Shown here piece by piece: positions 43,976 to 52,687 of a stretch of 64,000 nucleotides of DNA. The notes beneath the pieces were generated by a model, which worked only from the letters and a program-made list of their open reading frames with translations, did not search any database and was not told the origin of the DNA. Each line of letters starts with the position of its first letter. Position 1 is the stretch's first letter. Position numbers and translations under genes: made by a program. Source of the DNA: Haloarcula vallismortis ATCC 29715 (GTDB lineage: Archaea; Halobacteriota; Halobacteria; Halobacteriales; Haloarculaceae); NCBI RefSeq assembly GCF_000337775.1, contig NZ_AOLQ01000069.1, forward strand, positions 248,001-312,000, given 5' to 3'.

Positions 43976-44539
43976 ATGCTCCGGGTCATCGGGCTATTGC
44001 TGCTCATCCCGCTGTTTGACATCGTGTTGCTGGTGACGGTTGCGATACCGTTCCTCGGTTCGCTCGTGACGGTCGCGCTCGTCGTTCTGACGGCGCTGGT
44101 CGGCATGCTGCTGGTCCGCGCCGAAGGCCGGGCGACGCTTCGGAAGATCCAACAGCGGCTCGCAGTCGGCGAACTTCCGACCGACGAACTCATCGACGGC
44201 GGCCTTCTCATCGCCGCCGGCGCGTTCTTCCTTACCCCCGGCCTGGTGACAGATTTCGTCGGCCTTCTGCTTGCGGTGCCGTTCACTCGCTACCCCGTCC
44301 GCGCCGCCACGCGCCGCTGGGTCGTCCAGCCGTACGTCGACGCCAAGACCGGCGGCTTCGCCAGCGGTCAGGTGTACGTCGGCGGCTTTCCCAACGACGA
44401 AAACGGCCCCGCTGGCCCCGGTCCGACCGGTCCAGATGGCGGCCCCAGTCCCGGTTCCGGTTCCAGATCCGGCTCCGGGACTTCATTCGACCCCAACGAA
44501 GCCACCGACGTCGACTTCGAAGACAACGACGAAAACTGA
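43976..44539 (+). CDS. FxsA family membrane protein
   Basis: A 187-residue protein. Two hydrophobic helices (residues 3-22 and 27-47) and a third (78-103, LLIAAGAFFLTPGLVTDFVGLLLAVP) give the FxsA layout with the conserved PGxxTD motif. The region after 110 is cytoplasmic; residues 140-187 are Gly/Pro/Ser-rich then very acidic (DVDFEDNDEN). FxsA was first noted for phage exclusion effects in E. coli; native function is unknown. The ATG at 43976 is preferred to the long frame that overlaps P450. Confidence 0.85.
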   Translation: MLRVIGLLLLIPLFDIVLLVTVAIPFLGSLVTVALVVLTALVGMLLVRAEGRATLRKIQQRLAVGELPTDELIDGGLLIAAGAFFLTPGLVTDFVGLLLAVPFTRYPVRAATRRWVVQPYVDAKTGGFASGQVYVGGFPNDENGPAGPGPTGPDGGPSPGSGSRSGSGTSFDPNEATDVDFEDNDEN

Positions 44540-44620
44540 AGCCCTGACGCGGTTTCACATCCCCAACCGGTCTCGAAACGTTACCCTTTTCAATACCCCT
44601 CGGGTACAACTGAATGCGTC

Positions 44621-44694
44621 GGGCCAATAGCTCAATCAGGTTGAGCGCTCGGCTGATAACCGGGAGGTTCGCGGTTCAAATCCGCGTTGGCCCA
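44621..44694 (+). tRNA. tRNA-Ile (anticodon GAT)
   Basis: A 74-base cloverleaf: acceptor GGGCCAA paired with TTGGCCC, D arm around TAGCTCAATCAGG, anticodon loop CTGATAA with anticodon GAT, T arm GCGGTTCAAATCCGC. Discriminator is A; CCA is not encoded. A TATA-like ccttttcaata at 44585-44595 lies about 30 bases upstream. No intron is present. Confidence 0.96.
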
Positions 44695-44826
44695 CTATTC
44701 TCGTCGCGAACTATCGTTCACATAGTCTTGACTGCAGGCAGTCTACCGGCGCACCGGCGCTCGTACCCCAGTAGTCAGGGAAACCGACCCGGAACGCTTT
44801 CATTCCGGTTGCTTGTCAGTAGCTGT

Positions 44827-45684
44827 ATGCGCAGACGCCGGTTCCTCGCAAGTGGAGCAACCCTCCTCTCGGTCGCTGTCGCCGGCTGCGGTCATCCTGC
44901 TGTCGTGCTGGATATGGACGACGCGACGGCAGCTGACATCGCCGACGAAGTGTCGATGTCGCCCGACCCCACGTCGGCGGAGCACACCGTCGTCTCGGCA
45001 GCCATCGAAAACGGCACTGCGACGCGCCGGGGTCGAAACGAACTGTTCGACCAGATCGATACTGTCCGGATTGACGAGACGTTCTACGACGTTTCGGAGA
45101 CGCCTCTCGAGAGCAACGAAGTGACCGTGTACGAGGTCCGAATCGATTTCGACCCAGCCGATTCGACGCCGGAAATCGGTGCGGTCGACTACGAGGAGCT
45201 ACCGGAGGCAGACCGACAGCGCCTTGATCCAATCATTTCAGACGACAACCCGCCCAGCGGGGACGGGTACGACGTGGGTGTCGGGTACGGTACCGCCGAG
45301 GAGGTGGGCGACGGCTCGGTGTTCGTTCCCGAGCAACAGTACGATATTATCGTCCACGACGGCGACCGTTACCGGCTGACAGTTAGCACGCGAACGACCA
45401 CGGAGACCGAATACCGGTACGAGGTGACGGAAGTTGCGTCGGGTGTGGACTCGTTTGCTGACCAGATCCGAGACCGATACCTGTTCACGCTCACGGGCCT
45501 TTCCGAAGCCGAGCGAGAAGTTGTCGAGGAAGCCATCGACGGCGGGTACTTTCAGGATGATAAGGCGTTCCGATCGGTCACCGACCGCATCCGGGAGCAC
45601 GATGGAATCGAGGTCACAGATAGCTACGGAACGTGGCTTCTGAGCTACGAACAGGTCGACTATCTCACCTACGTCGAGTGGTAG
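44827..45684 (+). CDS. Tat lipoprotein of unknown function
   Basis: A 285-residue exported protein. The N-terminus MRRRRFLASGATLLS with lipobox AVAGC at about 18-22 is a Tat lipoprotein signal. The mature part is acidic and beta-rich, with DATAADIADEVSMSPDPTSAEHTVVSAAIENG at its start and YLFTLTGLSEAEREVVEEAIDGGYF in a helical region before the end. No known domain is recognised. The ATG at 44827 is set by the signal peptide; the frame further upstream crosses tRNA-Ile. Confidence 0.75.
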   Translation: MRRRRFLASGATLLSVAVAGCGHPAVVLDMDDATAADIADEVSMSPDPTSAEHTVVSAAIENGTATRRGRNELFDQIDTVRIDETFYDVSETPLESNEVTVYEVRIDFDPADSTPEIGAVDYEELPEADRQRLDPIISDDNPPSGDGYDVGVGYGTAEEVGDGSVFVPEQQYDIIVHDGDRYRLTVSTRTTTETEYRYEVTEVASGVDSFADQIRDRYLFTLTGLSEAEREVVEEAIDGGYFQDDKAFRSVTDRIREHDGIEVTDSYGTWLLSYEQVDYLTYVEW

Positions 45685-45828
45685 CCAGCAGCCAAGAACT
45701 AACACGACGCGGTCACCGCCTCGGACCGCGATAGGTTCAGCGTCTGCATCAGATGGCCGTTATCCCAGCCATTGAAATCCGATGGCACTTGAGTGTACGA
45801 GCGCAGTGCGTCCGGTGTGTCTATGGCT

Positions 45829-46257
45829 TCAAGCGGTGGTCTCGTCGGTGAATTCGTCGAACAGATCGGCAACACGCTCTTCGATTTCATCTCGGATTTC
45901 TCGCACCCGCTCGACTGACTGCCCGTGTGGGTCATCTAGCGCCCAGTCGCGAACCGCGACGTCGGCGTCGAGTTCGAGCGTCGAACAGCCCATCGTCGCA
46001 ACGACGGTACACCCGTTGAGTTCGTCGTCCGAAACAGCCTGCGGGACCCGGTCGGAGAGGTCGATGTCGAGTTCGGCCATCGCCTCGACGACCTCCGGAT
46101 GCACTTCGTCTGCGGGGTCTGTACCGCCTGTCAGGATTTCGACCTCGTCTTCGAGGCCACGACGGACCCGTTCGCGTTCGGCAAACGCCGCGGACATCTG
46201 GCTCCGGCCGGCGTTCTGGACGCAGACGAATCCGAACCTCAGGGGCGTATCAGTCAT
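45829..46257 (-). CDS. Low-molecular-weight phosphatase / arsenate reductase-like protein
   Basis: A 142-residue member of the LMW-PTP/ArsC family. The P-loop is C12-V-Q-N-A-G-R18 (CX5R) in FVCVQNAGRSQMS. The downstream VATMGCSTLELDADVAVRDWALDDPHGQS stretch carries an extra Cys and the conserved DP-general-acid region typical of thioredoxin-linked arsenate reductases. It may reduce arsenate or act as a protein tyrosine phosphatase. No ars operon genes are next to it. The ATG at 46257 is preferred to 46278. Confidence 0.82.
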   Translation of the reverse strand: MTDTPLRFGFVCVQNAGRSQMSAAFAERERVRRGLEDEVEILTGGTDPADEVHPEVVEAMAELDIDLSDRVPQAVSDDELNGCTVVATMGCSTLELDADVAVRDWALDDPHGQSVERVREIRDEIEERVADLFDEFTDETTA

Positions 46258-46446
46258 TGTGTAACCGTTCCAAGCCACCGATTTAACCCTTCCTAAGACC
46301 GCTATTGTGGGCTATATATCTGGGACTCTTCACCGTACGGCGCACCGGTCGGCGAGCCGAACCATGGGTGGGTCGCCCCGCGCATGTATATTCCCTCCAC
46401 ATTGAGGGGCCAGTTCCTTCGGCTATCCCAGTCCGTGGCTGAGTAC

Positions 46447-46602
46447 ATGTCGGAGTACCGCTTCACGTGCCCGAACTGTGATGCGTGTGCAACGGTCGAC
46501 GGCGGGGTCCGCGAGCGCCTGTTGATTGTTGGATGCCCCGTCTGTGCCGGAGCGGTCGATACCCCGGCGTTCGTCGAGGTTTCGCCACACAACACCGAGT
46601 GA
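46447..46602 (+). CDS. Small zinc-ribbon protein (DUF7560-like)
   Basis: A 51-residue protein with CPNC near residue 8 and CPVC near 30, the zinc-ribbon pattern. MSEYRFTCPNCDA marks the start; the open frame from 46384 adds 21 poorly supported residues. It lies alone between the LMW phosphatase and nreA. Function is unknown; such proteins are common in haloarchaea. Confidence 0.6.
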   Translation: MSEYRFTCPNCDACATVDGGVRERLLIVGCPVCAGAVDTPAFVEVSPHNTE

Positions 46603-46695
46603 ACCTGAGACGTACCGTCGACCTGAGTAGCAGTGATGGCTGGCGGTGCCGACAGCAGGTGCGTAAGTAGCCGTCGTTGTCGAGTTCAGTTGCCG

Positions 46696-47985
46696 TTAGA
46701 AATCGCTTAACTGCGACTGCAGCCCGGCAACCAGTTCGGATTTGCGCCGCAACTGCCCAAGAGTGACGGGGAGCTGGTCGGCGATGGCCGTCAGCGTCTC
46801 CCGGAAGGACTGGGCAGTCCCGGCTTCGCCGTCAAACGCATTTCGGACGCCCTCGCGCACTTGCCAGACGCCGACAGGAGCCCAGTACTCATCGGTGATT
46901 TCCCGCAACACCAGACACTTCGCCTGTCTGTCGCGCTCCTGCAGATGTTCGAGGACGCCCAGCCGTGCCGCATAGTACGCTCCGGCCGTCTCCTCGACGT
47001 AGGCGGTCCGACCCTCGTACCCCTCGTGGGCGCTGGACATGTAGTACCCAGTCTCTGGACGCGGGTTCCAGACGCTCTGGGGCGCTTTCATCTCGACGAG
47101 TTCGAACTCCCAGCGGCCGGGGGCGAGCACGACCCAGTAGCGGTTCCCCATGTACTCGTTGTACCACAATTCGGGCTTGTCGATGGTGTCGGCGTTGCGT
47201 AGCGTGCCCCGGACGTACTGGCCGACGGTATCGTCGACGGCGGTGATCGACCACCGCGTCGGCACCAGTGACCGCTCGCTGGCCTGTCCCAGCGCGCCCG
47301 CAGAGAGGATAGTGTTGATGTCGTACACGTCGAATCCACGCCGGTACAGGTACGCCATCGCGCCCTCCGCGCGCCAGTCGTCATCGGACAGCGTCTTCTC
47401 GACTGGACGGGGGACGTGGGGGTTCTCCGCTAGGTCGGCCCCTGTCGCGTGTGCCCGCGGTCCCGTCGGCGTGCCCACGTCGTCGAATTTCACGTCCATC
47501 TCGGGGGTGCCGTCGAGTCCGACCTCTACGTCGACGGGATGGTCCGCGATAGCGACTTCCCGCTGGACGCCGACGAAACCGTTCCAGACATCGTGGACCC
47601 CACCGCTGCCGCGCCCGCTACCGGCGCTGACGGAATCGACCGACGTCGTCTGCGTCGAGTTCACCATGCCGGTCCGGCGCTGGAGTACGTCTTCGATGCC
47701 AAGCCCCTCCTGATACCAGTCGCCGCTTGTCGCGAACCCGGCAGCGGCGGCGTCGGTGTCGACCGGGGAGAGCAGACCCGTCGAGACGTTGGGGTATCCC
47801 GACCGGCCGACGAAGATTTCCGGGGCCGTCGACCCGAACAGCGAATCGCCCTGCACCGCTGCCTCGAACTGCTGCTCGACGTCTTCGAGGTGGTCCGTGA
47901 TGGCGTAGGACTTCTCTGCCGCGAGGCGCCGCCGCTGTGCGGCCTCGTCCTCCTCGAACCCCTCGATGAACTCGTCGAGTTGCAT
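46696..47985 (-). CDS. nreA: DNA repair protein NreA
   Basis: A 429-residue archaeal Nre protein. Family features are IFVGRSGYPNVSTGLLSPV near residue 57, VDVEVGLDGTPEMDVKFDDVGTPTGPRA, and WSITAVDDTVGQYVRGTLR. The C-terminus ends QSQLSDF, a PCNA-interacting peptide (Q-x2-L-x2-F), as found in NreA proteins shown to bind PCNA and act in repair of DNA damage such as from mitomycin C. No N-terminal zinc finger is present. It is divergent from the membrane-protein gene at 48086 with a 100-base gap. Confidence 0.9.
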   Translation of the reverse strand: MQLDEFIEGFEEDEAAQRRRLAAEKSYAITDHLEDVEQQFEAAVQGDSLFGSTAPEIFVGRSGYPNVSTGLLSPVDTDAAAAGFATSGDWYQEGLGIEDVLQRRTGMVNSTQTTSVDSVSAGSGRGSGGVHDVWNGFVGVQREVAIADHPVDVEVGLDGTPEMDVKFDDVGTPTGPRAHATGADLAENPHVPRPVEKTLSDDDWRAEGAMAYLYRRGFDVYDINTILSAGALGQASERSLVPTRWSITAVDDTVGQYVRGTLRNADTIDKPELWYNEYMGNRYWVVLAPGRWEFELVEMKAPQSVWNPRPETGYYMSSAHEGYEGRTAYVEETAGAYYAARLGVLEHLQERDRQAKCLVLREITDEYWAPVGVWQVREGVRNAFDGEAGTAQSFRETLTAIADQLPVTLGQLRRKSELVAGLQSQLSDF

Positions 47986-48085
47986 CTGTCACGCTTTCGT
48001 TCCTCCCCGATAAGAACCTTTCCGGCGGTCCGTGGGAGAGCAACTCTTACAGGGTTGGGTTGAGTAACAACAGGTGATATAAATC

Positions 48086-48481
48086 ATGGTAAATATAACG
48101 AAGTGGTTCCTGCTCGGGGCAACGCTGGTCAGCATGGCTGTGATATTCGTTTCGGCGCTTATTCCGGTCGCGTACCAGCAGGCACTGGTCAACCTCCTCG
48201 TCGGGGAACTCGCGGCTCTCACGCTCGCCCATTCCACGTACCGTGTCTCATCGGGGAAACAGGTAAGTCCAACTGCAGCAGCGATAGCCATTCTGTCCGG
48301 GGTTGTCCTGTTTCTCTCACCCATCCTCATCGAGCCTGTCGACCCAATCCTGTCGGTAATGTTTGCCACTGGAGCTGTTGTCACCATCGGTGGGCTAGTC
48401 GGCGTTCTGGGTCGGTTTCTGGGCGGGGAAGAGGGCCGACAGACTGGTGCTGAACGAATCAGCAGTAGAGCCGGGAACTGA
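48086..48481 (+). CDS. Four-span membrane protein
   Basis: A 131-residue hydrophobic protein with helices at about 6-27, 33-48, 60-80 and 88-110 and a charged C-terminal tail (GGEEGRQTGAERISSRAGN). The ATG at 48086 keeps the first helix whole, although a TATA-like gatataaatc lies only about 5-12 bases before it, so the transcript may start elsewhere; the next in-frame ATG at 48134 would cut the helix. It is not a recognised family. rnhA starts 47 bases downstream. Confidence 0.6.
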   Translation: MVNITKWFLLGATLVSMAVIFVSALIPVAYQQALVNLLVGELAALTLAHSTYRVSSGKQVSPTAAAIAILSGVVLFLSPILIEPVDPILSVMFATGAVVTIGGLVGVLGRFLGGEEGRQTGAERISSRAGN

Positions 48482-48528
48482 TAGCCCAATCACAACGTCT
48501 ATATCGACGGGTCAGCCACCCTCGGACA

Positions 48529-49125
48529 ATGCCGGTTATCGAATGCGACGAGACGACGGCACGCAAGCGACTGGCGGACGCAGGACTCGATGTTCAACAG
48601 GGAAACACTGACCACGAGCGCTGGCGCGTTGCACACGGCGGTGCGACAGCGGTCGCCTACGACGGAAAAGTCGTCGTGCAGGGCGAGGGGACTGCACAAC
48701 TTGAGGCCCTGCTGCGGGGCAACGATGGCGGGCGCGTGCATGCGTATTTTGATGGTGCATCGCGTGGCAACCCGGGGCCGGCTTCAGTCGGCTACGTACT
48801 GGTCGACGACAGCGGAATCGTCACGGAGGGTGGGGAGACGATCGGAACAGCGACGAACAACCAGGCGGAATACAAAGCACTCATCCGCGCGATCGAAGTC
48901 GCACGTAATTACGGGTTCGACGATGTCCATATTCGAGGCGACTCTGAGCTTATTGTCAAACAGGTCCGTGGTGAGTGGGATACGAACGACCCAGAGCTGC
49001 GTGAAAACCGTGTCCGTGTGCGTGAACTGCTGACCGACTTCGACGACTGGCAGATAGAGCACGTTCCGCGGGAAATAAACGACCGGGCAGACGAACTAGC
49101 GAACGACGCACTTGACGATGACTGA
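48529..49125 (+). CDS. rnhA: Ribonuclease HI
   Basis: A 198-residue RNase H of the archaeal type I form, cutting RNA in RNA-DNA hybrids. The catalytic acids are D75 (YFDGASRGNPGPASVGY), E114 (NNQAEYKAL), D138 (IRGDSELIVKQ) and D188 (DRADELAN). The first 65 residues are an extra N-terminal domain, as in Halobacterium RNase HI. Its TGA overlaps the next gene by 8 bases, so translation is coupled. Confidence 0.92.
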   Translation: MPVIECDETTARKRLADAGLDVQQGNTDHERWRVAHGGATAVAYDGKVVVQGEGTAQLEALLRGNDGGRVHAYFDGASRGNPGPASVGYVLVDDSGIVTEGGETIGTATNNQAEYKALIRAIEVARNYGFDDVHIRGDSELIVKQVRGEWDTNDPELRENRVRVRELLTDFDDWQIEHVPREINDRADELANDALDDD

Positions 49126-49672
49126 CCTGCCGACAGACGTGGTTGAACAGGCCGAACGGCTAACTAGACTCGCTCGCGAGGCGGTCGACGATGCCGAAGC
49201 CGACGCTTACAGGACCGAACGTGACGAAATCCTCGCCGGGTACGACTACACTGCCCGTGTTAGGAACGACGAGACGGGTGACGTGCTCGTCTGCCATCCC
49301 GTCGAATGGGTCGAAGACGGTGTCATCCGTCCGGAACGGGTCGACGATATCGACCGTGGTGTCGAGAGACGGCTCTCAGGACCCGGTGACCCGGACGAGT
49401 GGGCAGAGATCGACGCTGCAAACCGAGCCGTCGTCGAAGCTGTCACCGAAGCACACGGCGAGACTCACGGGGCCAACGCGGAACTGCTCGCCGATTTCAT
49501 GGGGAATCACTACGCGAAACCGATTTCGGAGGCGACGCCGGACGAACTACAGGAGTTTCGGGACGACTACGTCCGCCGGAACGCCTGGCCAACTGCGGAG
49601 CAACAATCCGTTCTGGACCAGTCGATCCGTCTTACCGTCGAAGAAGCCGGTGGCTGCGTTCCCGATGCGTAA
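49118..49672 (+). CDS. Conserved protein encoded with rnhA (DUF7108-like)
   Basis: A 184-residue acidic soluble protein. Helix-rich start (EQAERLTRLAREAVDDAEADAYRTERDEIL) leads to DYTARVRNDETGDVLVCHPVEWVEDGVIRPERVDD and a C-terminal part with ATPDELQEFRDDYVRRNAWPT. It is a conserved haloarchaeal neighbour of rnhA. The ATG at 49118 lies within the rnhA end. Its biochemical role is unknown; coupling with RNase HI suggests an RNA-related task. Confidence 0.72.
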   Translation: MTDLPTDVVEQAERLTRLAREAVDDAEADAYRTERDEILAGYDYTARVRNDETGDVLVCHPVEWVEDGVIRPERVDDIDRGVERRLSGPGDPDEWAEIDAANRAVVEAVTEAHGETHGANAELLADFMGNHYAKPISEATPDELQEFRDDYVRRNAWPTAEQQSVLDQSIRLTVEEAGGCVPDA

Positions 49673-49756
49673 CTGTTCGGCACACCCGTCGGTAATCAGT
49701 GTTTGTTTCGCGTTAAGAACTGATTAACAGTAGTTCGCAGGTGCCCAGATGCGAGT

Positions 49757-50116
49757 CTACTGCTGTGCCGCGATCAGATCACGGAGTTCGTCGGCTCGAC
49801 CGTCGTCGGAAATGAACTTTCCGAACACCCATCCAAGCTGGTCAAGGACTGCGTCCTTGCCCGACTCCGTCAGGGAGTACTGGTTCGTTCGCTTGTCGAG
49901 TTCGCTCTTCTCGACGAGACCCATCTCGACGAGGTCGTCGAGGTTCGGGTACAGGCGACCGTGGTTGACTTCGTCGTCGTAGTATTCTTCGAGTTCGCGC
50001 TTGATAGCGAGACCATACCGTGGCTCTTCAGCGAGTATTACTAGGATATTCTGCTGAAAAGCGGTAAGTTCTTTTGCGATGCCCGGACTGTCAGTAACTG
50101 TTTGTGCCTCTGACAT
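49757..50116 (-). CDS. rosR: PadR-type transcriptional regulator, RosR-like
   Basis: A 119-residue winged-helix protein. The wHTH at about 18-90 (FQQNILVILAEEPRYGLAIKRELEEYY, NHGRLYPNLDDLVEMGLVEKSELDKRTNQYSLTESG) and a C-terminal dimer helix match RosR, the Halobacterium oxidative-stress regulator, which I recall also lies next to the pyrophosphatase gene. RosR binds DNA as a dimer and is released by peroxide or paraquat stress. A palindrome covers its own TATA-like box. It is divergent from ppa across about 250-300 AT-rich bases. Confidence 0.78.
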   Translation of the reverse strand: MSEAQTVTDSPGIAKELTAFQQNILVILAEEPRYGLAIKRELEEYYDDEVNHGRLYPNLDDLVEMGLVEKSELDKRTNQYSLTESGKDAVLDQLGWVFGKFISDDGRADELRDLIAAQQ

Positions 50117-50137
50117 ACTTGGGTAAATGTCAGCAAG

Positions 50138-50155
50138 CTATTTAACACTTGTTAA
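50138..50155. promoter_or_regulatory. Palindrome over the TATA-like box of the RosR-like gene
   Basis: TTAACA (50142-50147) and TGTTAA (50150-50155) form a perfect inverted repeat with a 2-base centre. On the minus strand it runs into gttaaatag (50138-50146), about 27 bases before the ATG at 50116. A dimeric regulator bound here would block TBP/TFB, which fits autorepression. The remaining region to ppa is AT-rich and holds the ppa promoter (ttatatag at 50339-50346). Confidence 0.5.
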
Positions 50156-50413
50156 CTCTGGCGCACAACGCCTTCTGTGGGGCATTAACCACCACACAAC
50201 TAGCAGGTACAATACTGTTGTGAAAGTTATATTATACACTCTCGGCCGAATGGCTTTTTCGATTAATTTGCTTTCAGATTGTCGTTTACAGGCGGTAAGT
50301 GTAATCTAAGAATATATCTGTAGTTAGATATTATTGGGTTATATAGGGCATAATACCGAGTAGCTGTGGCTATTACGAAAGGATTTTTTGACGGCGTCGC
50401 GCAGTCGCCGGTG

Positions 50414-50947
50414 ATGACGAACCTCTGGGAAGACCTCGAAACTGGACCGAACCCACCCGAAGAAATCTATGCCGTCGTCGAGTGCCTGAAAGGCGAGCGT
50501 AACAAGTACGAGTACGAGAAGGACATCCCCGGTGTCGTTCTCGACCGCGTCCTGCATTCAAACGTTCATTACCCGTCCGACTACGGTTTCATCCCGCAGT
50601 CGTATTACGACGACGAGGACCCGTTCGACGTGCTCGTCCTTGTCGAAGATCAGACGTTCCCCGGCTGTGTCATCGAGGCCCGCCCCGTTGCCCTGATGAA
50701 GATGGACGACGACGGCGAGCAAGACGACAAGGTCATCGCAGTCCCGACAGAGGACCCGCGCTACGACCACATTGAAGACCTCGACGATATCCCACAGCAG
50801 ACCCTCGACGAGATTGACGAGTTCTTCGCGACCTACAAGAACCTCGAAGAGGGCAAAGAGGTCGAAACGCTGGGCTGGGAAGACAAGGAAGCCGCAAAGG
50901 ACGCTATCGTCCACGCGCAGGAACTGTACGACGAAGAGTTCAACTGA
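50414..50947 (+). CDS. ppa: Inorganic pyrophosphatase
   Basis: A 177-residue family I pyrophosphatase that hydrolyses PPi from biosynthesis. Metal-site acids lie in YPSDYGFIPQSYYDDEDPFDVLVLV, with EIPKGSR-type equivalent ECLKGERNKYEYEKD near the start and VIAVPTEDPRYDHIEDL. The frame is open back to an in-frame GTG at 50366, close to where the TATA-like ttatatag (50339-50346) would start the transcript. The family N-terminus MxNLWEDLETGPN supports the ATG at 50414. Confidence 0.93.
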   Translation: MTNLWEDLETGPNPPEEIYAVVECLKGERNKYEYEKDIPGVVLDRVLHSNVHYPSDYGFIPQSYYDDEDPFDVLVLVEDQTFPGCVIEARPVALMKMDDDGEQDDKVIAVPTEDPRYDHIEDLDDIPQQTLDEIDEFFATYKNLEEGKEVETLGWEDKEAAKDAIVHAQELYDEEFN

Positions 50948-51084
50948 CGCGTCTGAGACCACCTTCCGCGGTTTTGTTCTACTGGCAGTGTACAGTGTAT
51001 TTCCTGGGGTAATACCGGCAGGTGTCTCCGATGATGTATGAGCATGGGTAATTTTTTGCCCGTGGACACACTATCGGTACGTGT

Positions 51085-51210
51085 ATGGCTACTGATGACA
51101 CCGACACGGCGCTGGACCACACGACTGTCGTTCCGCGAGTCGAGCGACGGTCGACACCCGGAATCGCACATCTGACGGTGGTTCCGGAGAACGCGGACCA
51201 GTCGTCCTGA
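51085..51210 (+). CDS. Possible 41-residue small protein
   Basis: ATG 51085 to TGA 51208-51210 encodes an acidic 41-residue peptide starting MATDDTDTALDHTT and ending ENADQSS. It has the amino-acid bias of real haloarchaeal genes and a TATA-like taatttttt at 51049-51057 about 32 bases upstream. No domain or membrane span is present. It may be a real small protein or a chance frame in the spacer before the phosphohydrolase gene. Confidence 0.4.
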   Translation: MATDDTDTALDHTTVVPRVERRSTPGIAHLTVVPENADQSS

Positions 51211-51297
51211 TTGCTGGGCTATGGCGATGATATTGCCGCTTTCGGTGACGCGGCTCCGAAAAGAAGTTTCTTGTTCCTGACCTGACTAACGGGTCGT

Positions 51298-52641
51298 ATG
51301 GGATTATTCGACCGATTGAAGGGCGACGACGCACCGCGTGTTGCCTTCTTCGGCATTGACGGCGTACCGTTCAGCCTCATCGACGAACACCCTGACGTGT
51401 TCCCGAACCTCACGGAGATGGCGTCGGACGGAAGCGCCGGCCCCATCGACAGCATTGTCCCCCCTGAGTCTAGCGCCTGCTGGCCGGCGCTCACGACTGG
51501 CGTCAACCCCGGCCAGACCGGCGTGTACGGCTTTCAGGACCGCGAGGTCGGCTCCTACGACACCTATGTCCCGATGGGCCGTGATGTGCAGGCGACGCGC
51601 CTCTGGGACCGTGTCACTGACGATGGCCGCAACGCGACAGTCCTGAACGTGCCAGTCACCTTCCCGCCACAGCGGAACGTCCAGCGGATGGTGTCGGGCT
51701 TCCTGTCACCCGGCGTGGACAAGGCCGCCTACCCGGACGAACTCCGGGACCATCTTCAGGATAGCGACTACCGGATCGATGTCAACGCCAAACTCGGCCA
51801 CGACGACGACAAGAGCGACTTCGTCGAAGACGCGCACAAGACGCTCGAAAAGCGCTACGAGAGCTTCAAGCACTACGTCGAACAGGACGACTGGGACCTG
51901 TTTTTCGGCGTGTTCATGACCACGGACCGGGTCAACCACTTCCTGTTCAAAGACTACGAGCGCGACGGCGAGAATCAGGACGCCTTCTTCGAGTTCTACA
52001 AGCAGGTCGACGCCTATCTCGGCGACCTGCGCGACCGACTCCCCGACGACGTGACGATGGTCGTCGCCTCGGACCACGGCTTCACCTCGCTTGACTACGA
52101 GGTCCACTTCAACGAGTGGCTCAAGCAGGAGGGGTGGCTCGACTACGGGACTGACGACCACTCTGAACTCGGTGATATCAGCGAGGACACGAAGGCCTAC
52201 TCGCTCATCCCCGGACGGTTCTACATCAACCTAGAGGGCCGGGAACCGAACGGCAGCGTTCCCGAATCCGAGTACGACTCCGTCCGTGCGGACCTCAAAG
52301 AGAAACTCGAATCGCTCGAAGGCCCGGACGGCAAGAAGGTCGCTGACCGTGTCGTGACCAAGGAAAAGGCCTTCCGCGGCGACCACGACGACATCGCGCC
52401 GGACCTCACTGTCGTCCCGAACCACGGCTTCGACCTGAAGGCCGGATTCAAGGGCTCCGAGGACGTGTTTGGCGTCGGGCCGCGAAACGGCATGCACAGC
52501 TTCGACAACGCGACGCTGCTGGTCGACGACCCGGACGTTCGCATCGAAGACGCCGATCTCTACGACATCGCACCGACCATTCTCGACCTGCTCGACCACG
52601 ACTTCGACCGCGCGAAGTTCGACGGCAGCAGCCTCGCTTGA
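51298..52641 (+). CDS. Alkaline phosphatase superfamily phosphodiesterase/nucleotide pyrophosphatase
   Basis: A 447-residue metal-dependent hydrolase of the AP superfamily. The first metal Asp is in RVAFFGIDGVPFSLID (D21), the nucleophile region is VPPESSACWPALTTG near 54-68, and SDHGF near 256 gives the second-metal Asp/His. A further His lies in NGMHSFDNATLL, and the C-terminal YDIAPTILDLL is typical. No signal peptide, so it acts in the cytoplasm. Substrates may be phosphodiesters or phosphonates. It is convergent with the second cetZ. Confidence 0.83.
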   Translation: MGLFDRLKGDDAPRVAFFGIDGVPFSLIDEHPDVFPNLTEMASDGSAGPIDSIVPPESSACWPALTTGVNPGQTGVYGFQDREVGSYDTYVPMGRDVQATRLWDRVTDDGRNATVLNVPVTFPPQRNVQRMVSGFLSPGVDKAAYPDELRDHLQDSDYRIDVNAKLGHDDDKSDFVEDAHKTLEKRYESFKHYVEQDDWDLFFGVFMTTDRVNHFLFKDYERDGENQDAFFEFYKQVDAYLGDLRDRLPDDVTMVVASDHGFTSLDYEVHFNEWLKQEGWLDYGTDDHSELGDISEDTKAYSLIPGRFYINLEGREPNGSVPESEYDSVRADLKEKLESLEGPDGKKVADRVVTKEKAFRGDHDDIAPDLTVVPNHGFDLKAGFKGSEDVFGVGPRNGMHSFDNATLLVDDPDVRIEDADLYDIAPTILDLLDHDFDRAKFDGSSLA

Positions 52642-52687
52642 GGCCGCTACCGTGGTAGCGGTTCGTTTTCTGAGCCGAAAACAGCGG

